A stretch of 64,000 nt of DNA from an uncultured bacterium (GCA_947643145.1 CANRVD010000004.1:1-64000); one strand, 5' to 3'; positions 34,824 through 44,483 are shown, counted from the stretch's first letter. A program made the numbers and translations. Notes: generated by a model from the sequence alone, not told the origin.

Positions 34824-36529
34824 ACGGAGTATTAGCGGTCATTTTATCGATGTCACTGTCCGGTGGAATCGTGATCATCATGCTGTATCTTGTGTTACTG
34901 TTGTTTAGGAAAAAATTTTGCAGACAATGGCAGTACTATATCTGGCTGATAGCTATTATCCGGCTCTTACTTCCTTTTGCACCACAACAAAATCTGATGA
35001 ATGGGCTGTTCCAATCTATGAAGCTGCCAATCAGCAGCATAGAACGTTCTTCCTTAAAAGAACTACAGAATGAAGAAACACCAACGGAAGACTTCAAAAT
35101 AAATGTTGTCCAGACAGGGAATTTAGAAGATGCAAAGGGTAACACACAATCATCGGAAACCAATTTAGAAATCACGGATGAAACTGTGGATAAAATTTCT
35201 GACAAAGAGCTAACAGAAAAACCATATGTCTTATCAGATGTTGTCCAGCAATCTTTCTGGTTAATCTGGTTGTTGCCTGCAATGATTCTATTTGCAAGGA
35301 AGATAATAACATATATGAAAAATTTCCAATATATCCGTGCGGGAGGCAAAGAGGTACAGGATGTTGTTTTGCTGGAAGAATTTAATAAATTGATGGAGAA
35401 AAATCATATCAGGAGCAGAATAACGCTCTCTGTAAACAACATGATAATGTCTCCTGTTATGATTGGCTTATTCCATCCCTGTATTATCCTTTCCACAACC
35501 CAAATGACACTTTTGGAGTTCCGGCATACTATTTCACATGAACTGGTACATTATAAAAGGATGGATATCCTGTATAAATGGCTGACACAGCTTGCAGTCT
35601 GCATACACTGGTTTAATCCTCTTTTGTACATGATGGCGGGGAGCATAAACAGGGCTTGTGAACTTTCCTGTGATGAGGCAGTGATACGGGACTTAGATAC
35701 ACAGGGACGATATGCCTATGGTGACACCTTATTGCAGGCAGCAGGAAGAAACATAAAATACAGATTGCCTGTATCACCTATTGCATTTAGCAATAGCAAA
35801 AAAGAATTAAAAGAAAGGTTGGATGCTATTATGAATTTTAAAAAAGTATCAAAAATAACTTACATAACAATGTTTTCTTTAACAATGATATTATTTGTCT
35901 TCTCGTCTTATGTGGGCGTATATGCAGCAACAAAACAGAATGCCACAACAAATGCATCAAAAACAAAAACAGCAGCTTCCCAACCTGCACAGGCACCACA
36001 CTCTGTTATATATAAAAATGGAGAATATTTTATCCTTTTTGATAATGCAGGGGAAAAAGACCTGCCCGGTTCAACCGGACCAGACTACGGAGTGACTTTT
36101 GGTGCCGTATGGCCGGATGCCTATGTCAGTTTTGACAGCTATAATGTCAATAAAAAGCTTAGTAGTAAAATCAAAAAAGACTGTAAGCATTTTCAAAGCA
36201 AGGGATGGCTTACAAAGAAAGAAGCGAATGCAATTATTGATGTGGCACTCAAGGTACAGCGTGGTGATACGAACGGCTTTAAAACGGACAAACAAGAACA
36301 GGAATATAGCAAGTGGAATATTACGATAAAAAACAGTGTTTATTATTATAAAAATAAGCGCATCCGTATTCTTATGGATACAAGAGAAGACCGTTCCTTT
36401 AAAAATTTCAGCTATGACAAGAGAGGAAAAGTAGATATAAAGGTTCTAAGAAACAGCAATAATAAAATTACCAAGGTCAAATATCTGTCGAAGAAAAAAG
36501 CACAAGAAATTTTAGACGATTTAAAATAG
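34820..36529 (+). CDS. blaR-like: BlaR1-like M56 metallopeptidase sensor
   Basis: A 569-residue membrane protein. N-terminal helices at about 4-25 and 32-50 and two more near 145-160 and 350-370 frame a cytosolic zinc protease with HELVH at residues 240-244. A basic, soluble extracytoplasmic domain of about 190 residues follows; it lacks the penicillin-binding SxxK domain of true BlaR1. So it senses something else and, by analogy, cleaves the BlaI partner. Gene order and four-base ATGA overlap support this. A terminator follows. Confidence 0.82.
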   Translation: MNGVLAVILSMSLSGGIVIIMLYLVLLLFRKKFCRQWQYYIWLIAIIRLLLPFAPQQNLMNGLFQSMKLPISSIERSSLKELQNEETPTEDFKINVVQTGNLEDAKGNTQSSETNLEITDETVDKISDKELTEKPYVLSDVVQQSFWLIWLLPAMILFARKIITYMKNFQYIRAGGKEVQDVVLLEEFNKLMEKNHIRSRITLSVNNMIMSPVMIGLFHPCIILSTTQMTLLEFRHTISHELVHYKRMDILYKWLTQLAVCIHWFNPLLYMMAGSINRACELSCDEAVIRDLDTQGRYAYGDTLLQAAGRNIKYRLPVSPIAFSNSKKELKERLDAIMNFKKVSKITYITMFSLTMILFVFSSYVGVYAATKQNATTNASKTKTAASQPAQAPHSVIYKNGEYFILFDNAGEKDLPGSTGPDYGVTFGAVWPDAYVSFDSYNVNKKLSSKIKKDCKHFQSKGWLTKKEANAIIDVALKVQRGDTNGFKTDKQEQEYSKWNITIKNSVYYYKNKRIRILMDTREDRSFKNFSYDKRGKVDIKVLRNSNNKITKVKYLSKKKAQEILDDLK

Positions 36530-36575
36530 ATAATTTCACTTTTATCTTTTGGATTATACTGTTGCTTTATACTTT

Positions 36576-36623
36576 AAAAAATAAGTCATACCCCGCAGCA
36601 AGCTACGGGGCATGACTTATTTT
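36576..36623. terminator. Strong bidirectional terminator
   Basis: AAAATAAGTCATACCCCG (36577-36595 region) pairs with CGGGGCATGACTTATTTT (36606-36623) with one mismatch, loop CAGCAAGCTA. It lies between the convergent M56 and ATP-grasp genes. Confidence 0.82.
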
Positions 36624-36716
36624 CTCCATTCCTACGCTGTTCTCCATGCACATTCCCTTTACAAAAACTCAAGAATCTTATTTGTGTGTTCAATTTGATT
36701 TAAATATTTTAAACAT

Positions 36717-37646
36717 TTACTTCCCGCAGGTCAAAAGCCATTTCACATAATCCCTTACCACATCAAGGCTGGTACTCTGATACAGCATCCTGCAGCCCAC
36801 CATCTCTTCCAGCTCATTAAAAATAAGCCTGCCATCCTCTGCAATGATAAAGTCAAGCCCGGCAAGCCCAAGCCCCTCCTCTGCAAACACTCGGATAAAA
36901 GCCTGAATGAACTCTTTTTCTTCCACTGAAAAATGGTATACCTGCGTGCTGCCCCCTAATGAAAAATTAGAGCGGAAATCTTTCGTTCCCTGCCGCAAAA
37001 TCCCCTGATAAATCCTGTTTCCGAGGATATATACCCTTACATCAAGACTTTTGCATGGTATCATTTCCTGTAAAATGCAGTCTTTGCCTTCAAGCGCCTG
37101 AAGCACTGCCAAAAACTCTGCCCACTCTCGCTCTGCCTGCTTCTTATCTCCCGCATACCTGTGCAGGGTAACTGCCATAACTTCACTGCCACCATGTCCG
37201 CTGACACTTTTTAGCACAAATGCTTCCCCTCGGTCCATATAGGGCAAAAGCTCCTTCAAGCCCCCATACTCCTTTTGCCCCACTGCCTGATACCATTCTT
37301 TTAGCCGCTCCTTTGGTATCAATACCGTCTTCGGACACCATTTACAATTTAAAATTTCCCGTGGCAGCCTTTTCTTTAGAAAATCAAGCGTTTTCATTTT
37401 GTGGTTGCCGATTTCCGTTATCTTTGCACTATGAAAAACACGTACATCTCTTTCCTCGTACCAGCGGCTGACACAGGCATTTCTTGTGCGGTTTAAAACA
37501 AAATCCGGCAATTCCCCCTGCTGATATTCAGAATATGGCACATACGAAAAGTCAATTCCAAATTCCCTGCCCGCTTTCTGGAAAAGTTCTATAAAACCCC
37601 GATTTTTCTGTGCCTCATGCGGATAATAAATTAAATATGCCTTCAT
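36717..37646 (-). CDS. ATP-grasp ligase (RimK-like), second of a tandem pair
   Basis: A 309-residue ATP-grasp enzyme of unknown product. The N-terminal lobe (MKAYLIYYPHEAQKNRGFIE) is followed by FVLKSVSGHGGSEVM, the glycine-rich ATP loop, by VRVYILGNRIYQGILRQG and by GLAGLDFIIAEDGRLIFNEL with NELEE, the Mg2+ ligands. RimK-type enzymes add amino acids to acids or peptides. It is downstream of a second ATP-grasp gene, separated by about 70 bases containing half of a family A repeat, and the pair follows ftsK. Two adjacent ATP-grasps suggest successive steps in making one small peptide-like product; that is inference. Confidence 0.78.
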   Translation of the reverse strand: MKAYLIYYPHEAQKNRGFIELFQKAGREFGIDFSYVPYSEYQQGELPDFVLNRTRNACVSRWYEERDVRVFHSAKITEIGNHKMKTLDFLKKRLPREILNCKWCPKTVLIPKERLKEWYQAVGQKEYGGLKELLPYMDRGEAFVLKSVSGHGGSEVMAVTLHRYAGDKKQAEREWAEFLAVLQALEGKDCILQEMIPCKSLDVRVYILGNRIYQGILRQGTKDFRSNFSLGGSTQVYHFSVEEKEFIQAFIRVFAEEGLGLAGLDFIIAEDGRLIFNELEEMVGCRMLYQSTSLDVVRDYVKWLLTCGK

Positions 37647-37693
37647 GCCGCGCCCCTCTTACTCCTGCCCTTTTCACTTTCAACGATATATTT

Positions 37694-37755
37694 CTGAAGT
37701 GAAATATCGCAATTTTCATTCGTCTAAATTTCCGGTTACTTTCTGCCCAAAAGCA
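37694..37755. repeat. Half of a family A2 element overlapping a gene end
   Basis: GAAATATCGC, CGTCTAAATTTCCGGTTAC and TTCTGCCCAAAAGC match in order the right half of the A2 element at 32655 (reverse complement). The left half is missing. It covers the last twelve codons and the stop of the upstream ATP-grasp gene. Confidence 0.6.
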
Positions 37756-38723
37756 ATATATTCCATAATGCATTCGGCAACATTGACCCCCGTACAAGTA
37801 AATATATTTTTAAAATGGGCATTTGAATTCACCTCACATACCACATCGGCTTCACCGGATTCCTCCTCGGAAAACAGCAAATCCACTCCCGCAAAGTCAA
37901 GACCGAGCACCTTTACTACCTGCACTGCCAAATCACATTCCCTTTTTGATGGTGCATATGCCTTCATGCTGCCGCCATTTGTAATATTGGCACGAAAGTC
38001 CCCTGTTTCTGAAAAGCGGTACATGGATGCAACGACTTTATCCCCGACCACCTGTAAACGGACATCACGCCCTCTGCTCTTTTCCAAATATTTCTGATAG
38101 AGAAAAGGCTTACCTGCCAGCTTTTTGGTATAGCCAAAAACCTCCTCCTTTGTTTCTGCAAGATATACCTGCATTCCAAAAGAACCGTAGCATTCCTTAA
38201 TCACTAAAGGCAGCCCCAAACGCTCCATTATCTGCTCCACGAAATCCAGCCTGTTATAACCAATATTGTCATAGGTCATAGGAGCTGCTATGGTTGGAAT
38301 GATTGGGATTCGTTTCTCTGCCCCGTTTCTGCGGTTCCACTCCCAGATTTGGTAGTACGTCTCAAACTTATTATCACAAACTGCAACTGCCTCTATCTGA
38401 TTATATACCAGAACACCCTTTTCCTTACAAATCGTCTGCAATAAACTGCCCTGTGGAATATCTTTGTCCCAATAAAGTACAAAGTCATATTCTGCTGCAA
38501 TTCTTTCCAGATTTTGCTGCCCGCCTGCTTCCCCGTCCATTTCTCCTATGGTATATAAAAGCCCCACATTATCAAGAAGCGACAGAGCAATGTGATATTG
38601 CTTTGCCGCCTCCTTTAACCACTCATAATGTTCGACAAACTTTTGATTTTTCAGAAATGTATTGGTAACCAATAGCCCTTTTTTCCAAACAGGCAACATA
38701 TTCCTGTCCAAATTATTTCTCAA
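37716..38723 (-). CDS. ATP-grasp ligase (RimK-like), first of a tandem pair
   Basis: A 335-residue ATP-grasp protein. The N-terminal 110 residues are a preATP-grasp lobe. The ATP-grasp core runs from about 140: PLVIKECYGSFGMQVYLAE, PFLYQKYLEKSRGRDVRLQV, GDFRANITNGGS, FAGVDLLFSEEE and the metal-binding VCEVNSNAHFKNIF. NSNAHF is typical of RimK/lysine-biosynthesis-type ligases. The start is a TTG overlapping the ftsK stop (TTGA) with GGAGG upstream, so it is coupled to ftsK. The last twelve residues (AFGQKVTGNLDE) are encoded by half of a palindromic repeat, so the natural C terminus may differ. Substrate unknown. Confidence 0.8.
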   Translation of the reverse strand: MRNNLDRNMLPVWKKGLLVTNTFLKNQKFVEHYEWLKEAAKQYHIALSLLDNVGLLYTIGEMDGEAGGQQNLERIAAEYDFVLYWDKDIPQGSLLQTICKEKGVLVYNQIEAVAVCDNKFETYYQIWEWNRRNGAEKRIPIIPTIAAPMTYDNIGYNRLDFVEQIMERLGLPLVIKECYGSFGMQVYLAETKEEVFGYTKKLAGKPFLYQKYLEKSRGRDVRLQVVGDKVVASMYRFSETGDFRANITNGGSMKAYAPSKRECDLAVQVVKVLGLDFAGVDLLFSEEESGEADVVCEVNSNAHFKNIFTCTGVNVAECIMEYIAFGQKVTGNLDE

Positions 38724-41700
38724 AACATTTCCTCCAGTCTTTCCTCGGTAGAGACAAACTCATCTTCCATTTCCCTGACCATATTTTCTATTGCATTGTC
38801 AGAAACGACAGCCCCGCCGGAAAGCATCTGTTCAAATTCTTCGATTGTCATCAGCACCTTACGTGGCTTCGTTCCCTCTGCCGGTCCTACAACCCCTGCC
38901 TTATTTAACTGGTCAATAATACGCCCGGCGCGGTTGAAACCAATCGAAAACTTTCTTTGAAGCTGTCCGGCTGCTGCACGATCTGATTCGATTACAAACC
39001 TTCCTGCCTCTTCAAAATATTCATCCCGGTCATCCTGCGGCTTCTTCTCGGCTGCCGCCTCCTCCTTTGGCTCCTCCACAATCTGTGTAACGGAATGGTC
39101 ATATTCTGGTACCTCATTATTACTGCAAAGGAACTCCACTACATCGCTTACTTCCTTATCTGATACAAACGCACCCTGCACACGTACCGGTTCGGAATAG
39201 CCTGACGGGAAGAACAGCATATCGCCCTTACCCAAAAGCTTCTCTGCACCGCCTTTATCCAAAATCGTTCTGGAATCAATTACAGAAGATACTGAAAAAG
39301 CAATGCGGGAAGGAATATTGGCCTTAATAACACCGGTAATGACATTTACGGAAGGTCTTTGCGTTGCCAGTACCAGATGGATTCCTGCTGCTCTTGCAAG
39401 CTGCGCCAGACGGCAGACAGCATCCTCTACCTCTTTTGATGCTACCATCATCAAGTCGGCAAACTCGTCCACAATAACCACCAAATACGGCATTTTTCCA
39501 TATCCAGAAGCCTCAGCATTTTCAACCTTCTTAATCTTCTCATTATATCCTGCAATATTCCTGACACCAAGCTCCTGAAACTTATTATAACGGTCCATCA
39601 TCTCACGCACTGCCCAGTTTAATGCAGCAGCCGCTTCCTTCGGGTCAGTTACAACCGGACAGAACAGATGCGGAATCCCGTTATAAACGCTAAGCTCAAC
39701 TACCTTTGGGTCAATCATAATCAGCTTCACATCTTTTGGGTCTGCTTTGTATAAAATACTCATAATCAGCGTATTGATACAAACCGATTTACCGGAACCT
39801 GTCGCTCCGGCTATCAGAAGATGCGGCATTTTTGCAATATCCGCCATAATCAACTTACCGGCAATATCCTTCCCCACCGCAAAGGTAAGAGGCGATTTTG
39901 CATCAGTAAAAGCATCCCCCTCTAATAATTCCCTGAAATAAACCGAACTTGGCACTGGATTTGGTACTTCAATACCAACCGCTGCTTTTCCGGGAATCGG
40001 TGCTTCAATTCGGATGCTGGCGGCTGCCAGGCTCAGTTTCAAGTCATCTGCGAGATTTGTTATCTTATTTACCCTGACACCCTGCTCCGGTAAAAGTTCA
40101 TATCTTGTAACGGTCGGCCCACAAGTCACTGCTCCCATACGGACATTTACATTAAAGCTCTTTAGGGTATCCTGTAGCTTTGACGCCGTCATCCGCAGTT
40201 CCTCATCGGTGACACTGCCCTCCGTTTCCTTTGGCAGCGACAGCAGGGAAACCTCCGGAAACTCATATGGAATATCTTCTGCTGCCACTTTACTTTCATT
40301 TAATGCGTTAAAGGTATCCGAAGCAGAAACATAATTATCCCCGCCAATTTTTCCATGTGAAGCTGCCTGCTTTTTAGGCGTTTCCACATTTCTTACATTT
40401 GTTACAGGCTGTCCCTTCTGCCTTCCTGCCTCTGGCTTCTGGCTCGAAGGTGTCACATCTGTGACTTCCTCCTTTGGCGCAAAAGAAGCCATCGGCTTCT
40501 CCTCCGCCCTCTGCATCGCCTCGGCAAAAACTTCTGATTCCAGAAGATTTTCCTCCTGCTCCTCTTCCTTCTCCTCTGGAGCGGCAAAAGCATCAAACGT
40601 TACTTCACTTTCCTTTATCTCAATTGGTTTTTCGGTTAGTTCTTCTTCCTGTGTCTCCTCAAAAAGACTCACTTCTTCCGTCAAATGTTCTGCCAGAAGG
40701 TTTTCCTCTTCCAAAGATTTCTCCTGTACAAGATTTTCCTCTTCCAAAAGAGGCTCCTGCACAAGATTTTCGGATTCCCTGACCTTCTCCAGCGGATATT
40801 CCAGCACCTGAACCTGCTTATCCGCCTTTTCCCATGCCGTTTTTTTCTTTTTCCCAAACTTTTCATTTAATTCATTCCGGTAAATTGGTATTTCTTCCTT
40901 TATCAAAGGAGTAACCGTCTCCTCTGTAACAATGGCCTCCTGCACCGCTGCTTCTACCTGTACTGCCACTTCCGGCTCTTCCTTCTCTGCCACAGGGACA
41001 GCCTGTACCAGCTTCTTCCCACTTGCCTTTTTCTCTGCCTTCTCTGGTATCTCTTCCTTAACAGGAAACACTTCTGTCTCTTTTTCCATCGGCCTGTCCA
41101 GTCCATTGATTTTCTTCAAATCAAAGGTCTGTACCTTTGGTACTTTTTGCATTTCACGAGGCATAAAATTTCTCCGTCTTGCAGAAGCCGACCTGCTTCC
41201 ACCATAACCATTAAAAACGCGGTAAGATGGCTCTCGGTATTCTTCATCCTGACTTACTTCCTGATACATCTCATTCATTTCCTGACGGTATGCATTCCGT
41301 TTCCGAAGCATCCCCATCATTTCAATCCCATAAAATATGTACAGACACAGCAAAAGCAGCAGAAACAATATAATACTTGCCCCAACACGTCCAAGGGCAG
41401 AGGAAAAAAATCCGCCTACCGCACGTCCAATCAGGCCGCCATTAAATTTTCCCTGTTTCATAACATTTCTACAACTTAAAAACATACACTCAAAAAAATT
41501 CTTGTGCATTACATGATTACTGATATAATATTCCGAAATAATCTGTTTTTGAAAAAGCAAATCGGAAAGTCCCATCAGTACCAGCACAATACCTCCAAAG
41601 CTGACGATTCTCCTTGGTACTCTCCTATCGCCTCTGTTGACCATACAAAAAACAAAGCCAATCAGGCAAAACAGCGGCAAAAACCATGCAAACCAGCCAA

Positions 41701-42034
41701 AAATACCAAAAAACAATCCGCCTGCCACAATTCCCGTATTTCCTGCAAGTCCCAAATAAGATAAATAAAGAAATACAGACAAAAGAAGAATTACAAAAAT
41801 AGTAATTCCTGTTTCAAATGCCCGATAATCCTGATATTCGTTGATTTTCTCCAAAGATTTTTTTCTGCCCTCAGCCGCTTTCCCATTCTGCTGGTTCTTC
41901 TTAGAACGGCCTGCTGTATTTCCACCTGAGCGATTTGCTGTTTTCCGGTCCGCCGTATTTTTCCCTGTCCTGCTGCCCACAGCTCCTGAGGTTTTCGTCT
42001 CTTTTGCAGATTTATTTGCTACAGCCATACTCAC
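38720..42034 (-). CDS. ftsK: DNA translocase FtsK/SpoIIIE
   Basis: A 1104-residue septal DNA pump. About four hydrophobic helices lie between 80 and 240, then an acidic, repeat-like linker rich in EE and PKE from about 300 to 560, and then the motor: Walker A GATGSGKS at about 745 and Walker B LVVIVDEFADLM near 855. The C-terminal gamma winged helix (FSIGFNRAGRIIDQLNKAG) reads the DNA orientation. In spore formers SpoIIIE moves DNA into the forespore. The GTG at 42034 or the ATG at 42028 could start it; both have GGAG sites. The linker is long for the family. It heads a coupled unit with two ATP-grasp genes. Confidence 0.92.
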   Translation of the reverse strand: MSMAVANKSAKETKTSGAVGSRTGKNTADRKTANRSGGNTAGRSKKNQQNGKAAEGRKKSLEKINEYQDYRAFETGITIFVILLLSVFLYLSYLGLAGNTGIVAGGLFFGIFGWFAWFLPLFCLIGFVFCMVNRGDRRVPRRIVSFGGIVLVLMGLSDLLFQKQIISEYYISNHVMHKNFFECMFLSCRNVMKQGKFNGGLIGRAVGGFFSSALGRVGASIILFLLLLLCLYIFYGIEMMGMLRKRNAYRQEMNEMYQEVSQDEEYREPSYRVFNGYGGSRSASARRRNFMPREMQKVPKVQTFDLKKINGLDRPMEKETEVFPVKEEIPEKAEKKASGKKLVQAVPVAEKEEPEVAVQVEAAVQEAIVTEETVTPLIKEEIPIYRNELNEKFGKKKKTAWEKADKQVQVLEYPLEKVRESENLVQEPLLEEENLVQEKSLEEENLLAEHLTEEVSLFEETQEEELTEKPIEIKESEVTFDAFAAPEEKEEEQEENLLESEVFAEAMQRAEEKPMASFAPKEEVTDVTPSSQKPEAGRQKGQPVTNVRNVETPKKQAASHGKIGGDNYVSASDTFNALNESKVAAEDIPYEFPEVSLLSLPKETEGSVTDEELRMTASKLQDTLKSFNVNVRMGAVTCGPTVTRYELLPEQGVRVNKITNLADDLKLSLAAASIRIEAPIPGKAAVGIEVPNPVPSSVYFRELLEGDAFTDAKSPLTFAVGKDIAGKLIMADIAKMPHLLIAGATGSGKSVCINTLIMSILYKADPKDVKLIMIDPKVVELSVYNGIPHLFCPVVTDPKEAAAALNWAVREMMDRYNKFQELGVRNIAGYNEKIKKVENAEASGYGKMPYLVVIVDEFADLMMVASKEVEDAVCRLAQLARAAGIHLVLATQRPSVNVITGVIKANIPSRIAFSVSSVIDSRTILDKGGAEKLLGKGDMLFFPSGYSEPVRVQGAFVSDKEVSDVVEFLCSNNEVPEYDHSVTQIVEEPKEEAAAEKKPQDDRDEYFEEAGRFVIESDRAAAGQLQRKFSIGFNRAGRIIDQLNKAGVVGPAEGTKPRKVLMTIEEFEQMLSGGAVVSDNAIENMVREMEDEFVSTEERLEEMF

Positions 42035-42090
42035 TCCAATCTCCTTTAACTAAACTAATATGCCGCTTTTAATGGCATTAACTTCCAAAA

Positions 42091-42183
42091 AAGGTTTGAA
42101 GTTCCACTAACGCATGCAAATACCATGCGAAGTGGAAACCAAGCCAAACCTAAGAAGAACGCAGAAACAGCGTTCTTCACATC
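42091..42183. repeat. Family B hairpin repeat, copy 2
   Basis: Opposite orientation to 25637-25728: AAGGTTTGAAGTTCCACT, then GCATG...CATGCGAAGTGGAA, then GAAGAACGCAGAAACAGCGTTCTTC. Two adjacent hairpins. It lies downstream of uppP, again between genes. Confidence 0.68.
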
Positions 42184-42202
42184 GGATATACCGAGAACTT
42201 TC

Positions 42203-43078
42203 CTATACGATGAAAAAATATGATATTGCCACGATTCCCATCAGTGCACAGTAAATGGCAAAATACCGGTATTTTTTTCCTCTGACCAGACTCATCATAA
42301 AACAAATGGAAAGGTATCCTACAACGGCAGCTACTACCGTAGCGATGATACAGGAAATAATATCCTGCTGTGAAAACTTAAGTTCTCCCAAATCCTTTAC
42401 TTCTAACAAGGCAGCTCCCATAACTGCAGGAATTGACATAATAAAGGAATACTTTACCGCAAACTTCTTCTCAAATCCACAGAGCAGGCACGCTGTAATT
42501 GTTGTTCCAGAACGTGAGACTCCCGGCATAGTTGCCAGCCCCTGTGCAAGACCAACGACTGTTGCATCTCTATATGTTACCTCTTTCGGGCGCTTCTCCC
42601 CATCATCGGAAAAATCTGCAATCAGCAGAAACATTGCCGTTATCAGCAGACAGATTCCCGGTACTAAAATCATACCATTTGCCAGTGAAATAATGTCAGA
42701 CATTAAAATCCCTATAATTCCCGTTGGTATAGTTGAAACAATAATTAACACAACTAATTTACGGTAAGAGCTGCGAACCACCCGGCGATACCCACATTCC
42801 CTGCGGGCAGCCTTTCGCACCAAAACCCCTATATTATAAAATATATCAAGTAAAATATGTACCCCTTCTACAATCAGGTGTTTGATATCCTTCCAAAACG
42901 CTATAAAGATTGCAAGAAGAGTTCCGAGATGAAGCATCACATCAAAAAAGATACCGCCATTCCCAAGGTCTACGCCCAATATTTCCTTTACAATCACCAG
43001 ATGGCCTGAGCTGCTGACTGGTAAAAATTCCGCCGCCCCCTGAATAATTCCCAGAATTACTGCTTTCCAAATTGGCAT
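42203..43078 (-). CDS. uppP: Undecaprenyl-diphosphatase
   Basis: A 291-residue integral membrane phosphatase (BacA/UppP) that regenerates undecaprenyl phosphate for peptidoglycan synthesis; extra copies confer bacitracin tolerance. GIIQGAAEFLPVSSSGHLVI near the start is the EGLTE-like first motif (here QGAAEFLP), and PGVSRSGTTIT is the second active-site motif. About eight helices are visible. I prefer ATG 43078 (MPIWKAVILG) because GAAAGGATG precedes it. It lies between ftsK and a family A repeat. Confidence 0.92.
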   Translation of the reverse strand: MPIWKAVILGIIQGAAEFLPVSSSGHLVIVKEILGVDLGNGGIFFDVMLHLGTLLAIFIAFWKDIKHLIVEGVHILLDIFYNIGVLVRKAARRECGYRRVVRSSYRKLVVLIIVSTIPTGIIGILMSDIISLANGMILVPGICLLITAMFLLIADFSDDGEKRPKEVTYRDATVVGLAQGLATMPGVSRSGTTITACLLCGFEKKFAVKYSFIMSIPAVMGAALLEVKDLGELKFSQQDIISCIIATVVAAVVGYLSICFMMSLVRGKKYRYFAIYCALMGIVAISYFFIV

Positions 43079-43297
43079 AAATAACATCCTTTCCTATATA
43101 AAGCTTTTTCTTCTTTTTATACATTCTTCTTATTATAACTTCATTTGCCATGAAAGTAAAGCCACGAAGACGAGAATAACGCTTACATTGTGATAACCAT
43201 TAGATATCCCTGCTGTTCAAGCTCATCAACCATCGCAAGGAACAGCAGTTCATCTACTGCGGCAGAAAAAACCAGCCGTAGCTGCCGCTACGTTGCT

Positions 43298-43457
43298 ATT
43301 ACTAAGGCGGTTAAATATCGAATGAATTTTACGCAGAATAAATTTTTATCTGCAAGGCGGAAGATTGAGCTGTAGTGAGTGCTACAGCGATTGATGACAA
43401 CGCAGCAGATAGAAATTTAGGCAAGTAAAAACATCGACATTTAACCGCCTTAGTAAT
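43298..43457. repeat. Family A1 palindromic element, 160 bp
   Basis: Matches 12993-13152 in length and nearly base for base. The outer ends are ATTACTAAGGCGG and CCGCCTTAGTAAT, so the CTTCGG and CTAAGG ends vary together on both arms, a compensatory change that keeps the hairpin. Confidence 0.75.
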
Positions 43458-43487
43458 AAGTGCCATAAGAAGAAAACCATTATACAG

Positions 43488-44144
43488 TTATAGCGAATGT
43501 TCTTTCTGGATGCATTCGTGCAAAACCTTCAGGGCGTCGCTGATACCGCCTACCTGCTGGTACAGGCCCGCACGAACGGCTTCCTCACCAACAAAAATCG
43601 TTCCAAGGTCTCTGCTAAGAATCCCCGGAGCAACCATCCATTCCTGAATCTGTTCCTTCGATGCCTTAGAATGTCCGGCAATAAAGCGTGTAATCCGCTC
43701 CTGAATCAACTGAAAATACTCATACGTCTGCGGTGCTCCCAAAACCGGACCATTCATGCGTACCGGATGAATAATAACCGTTGCACTTGGTGCAATCACC
43801 GTATAATCTGCCGCCACCGACAACGGCACTCCAATAGAATGGCTGTCACCAATGACAAGGGCAACCGTCGGTTTGCTAAGCGAGGCAATAAACTCTGCCA
43901 GTGCCAGCCCACAGGATACATCCCCACCCACCGTATTAATCAGAAAGAGTACCCCGTCAATTTCTTCCGTCTCCTCTATCTTCGTCAAAATCGGAAGCAG
44001 ATGCTCGTACTTTGTCGTCTTTGTCCGTTCCTGTGCATTTTCATGCCCTTCAATCTCCCCAATAATGGATACCATCCATATGCTATGCCCTTCCTCTTCA
44101 CTTTTCAGTACAGTAATGCCTAATTCCTTAATATCCTCTTCCAT
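43488..44144 (-). CDS. tepA: ClpP-like protease TepA
   Basis: A 218-residue ClpP-class serine protease of the TepA/YmfB type. The catalytic Ser is probably Ser103 in GDSHSIGV and His is His126 in IIHPVRMNG; the oxyanion region NTVGGDVSCGLALAE is conserved. In Bacillus the homologue is linked to protein export and spore function and its gene is next to that of a FtsK/SpoIIIE protein; here ftsK lies 1.4 kb further on, with uppP between. It acts in the cytosol. A good AGGAGGAAATAGCT site precedes the ATG. Confidence 0.86.
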   Translation of the reverse strand: MEEDIKELGITVLKSEEEGHSIWMVSIIGEIEGHENAQERTKTTKYEHLLPILTKIEETEEIDGVLFLINTVGGDVSCGLALAEFIASLSKPTVALVIGDSHSIGVPLSVAADYTVIAPSATVIIHPVRMNGPVLGAPQTYEYFQLIQERITRFIAGHSKASKEQIQEWMVAPGILSRDLGTIFVGEEAVRAGLYQQVGGISDALKVLHECIQKEHSL

Positions 44145-44224
44145 TACAGCTATTTCCTCCTACCTGATATGCCAGCTATTACAATAGAAATTAAATTCTT
44201 TCATATAAAACTTAATACCTGCTG

Positions 44225-44395
44225 TACTAGTGTACCGACATGTTGGTATTTAGCAAAACAACGCAGGATATTTGTTTATCTGCAAGGCAAATTTTTGACG
44301 GCGTAACGGTGGCTACGGCTAAAAAATTTAACGTAGCAGATGTACAAATAGACAAGTTTGTTTGCCTAATTATGAATGAGACAAGACACTAGTAC
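44225..44395. repeat. Family D palindromic element, 171 bp
   Basis: GTACTAGTGT (44225-44234) and ACACTAGTAC (44386-44395) are perfect terminal inverted repeats. Inside, ATCTGCAAGGCAAATTTTTGAC and TTTAACGTAGCAGAT are further partial arms, and the centre CCGTAACGG-like block is GC-richer. There is no coding capacity. Related ends occur at about 54597-54695 and 50579. Confidence 0.6.
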
Positions 44396-44483
44396 ATCGA
44401 ATAATAAAAATACTGCATAAGAATTATATTATGCAGTATCTCTATTATTATGTATGAATCAGATGTCCAAAGACTGTTTTGTA

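Noticed and set aside
40014-41764. Several plus-strand open frames rich in Ser, Leu and Lys
   Set aside because: They are shadows of the acidic, low-complexity linker of ftsK on the other strand.
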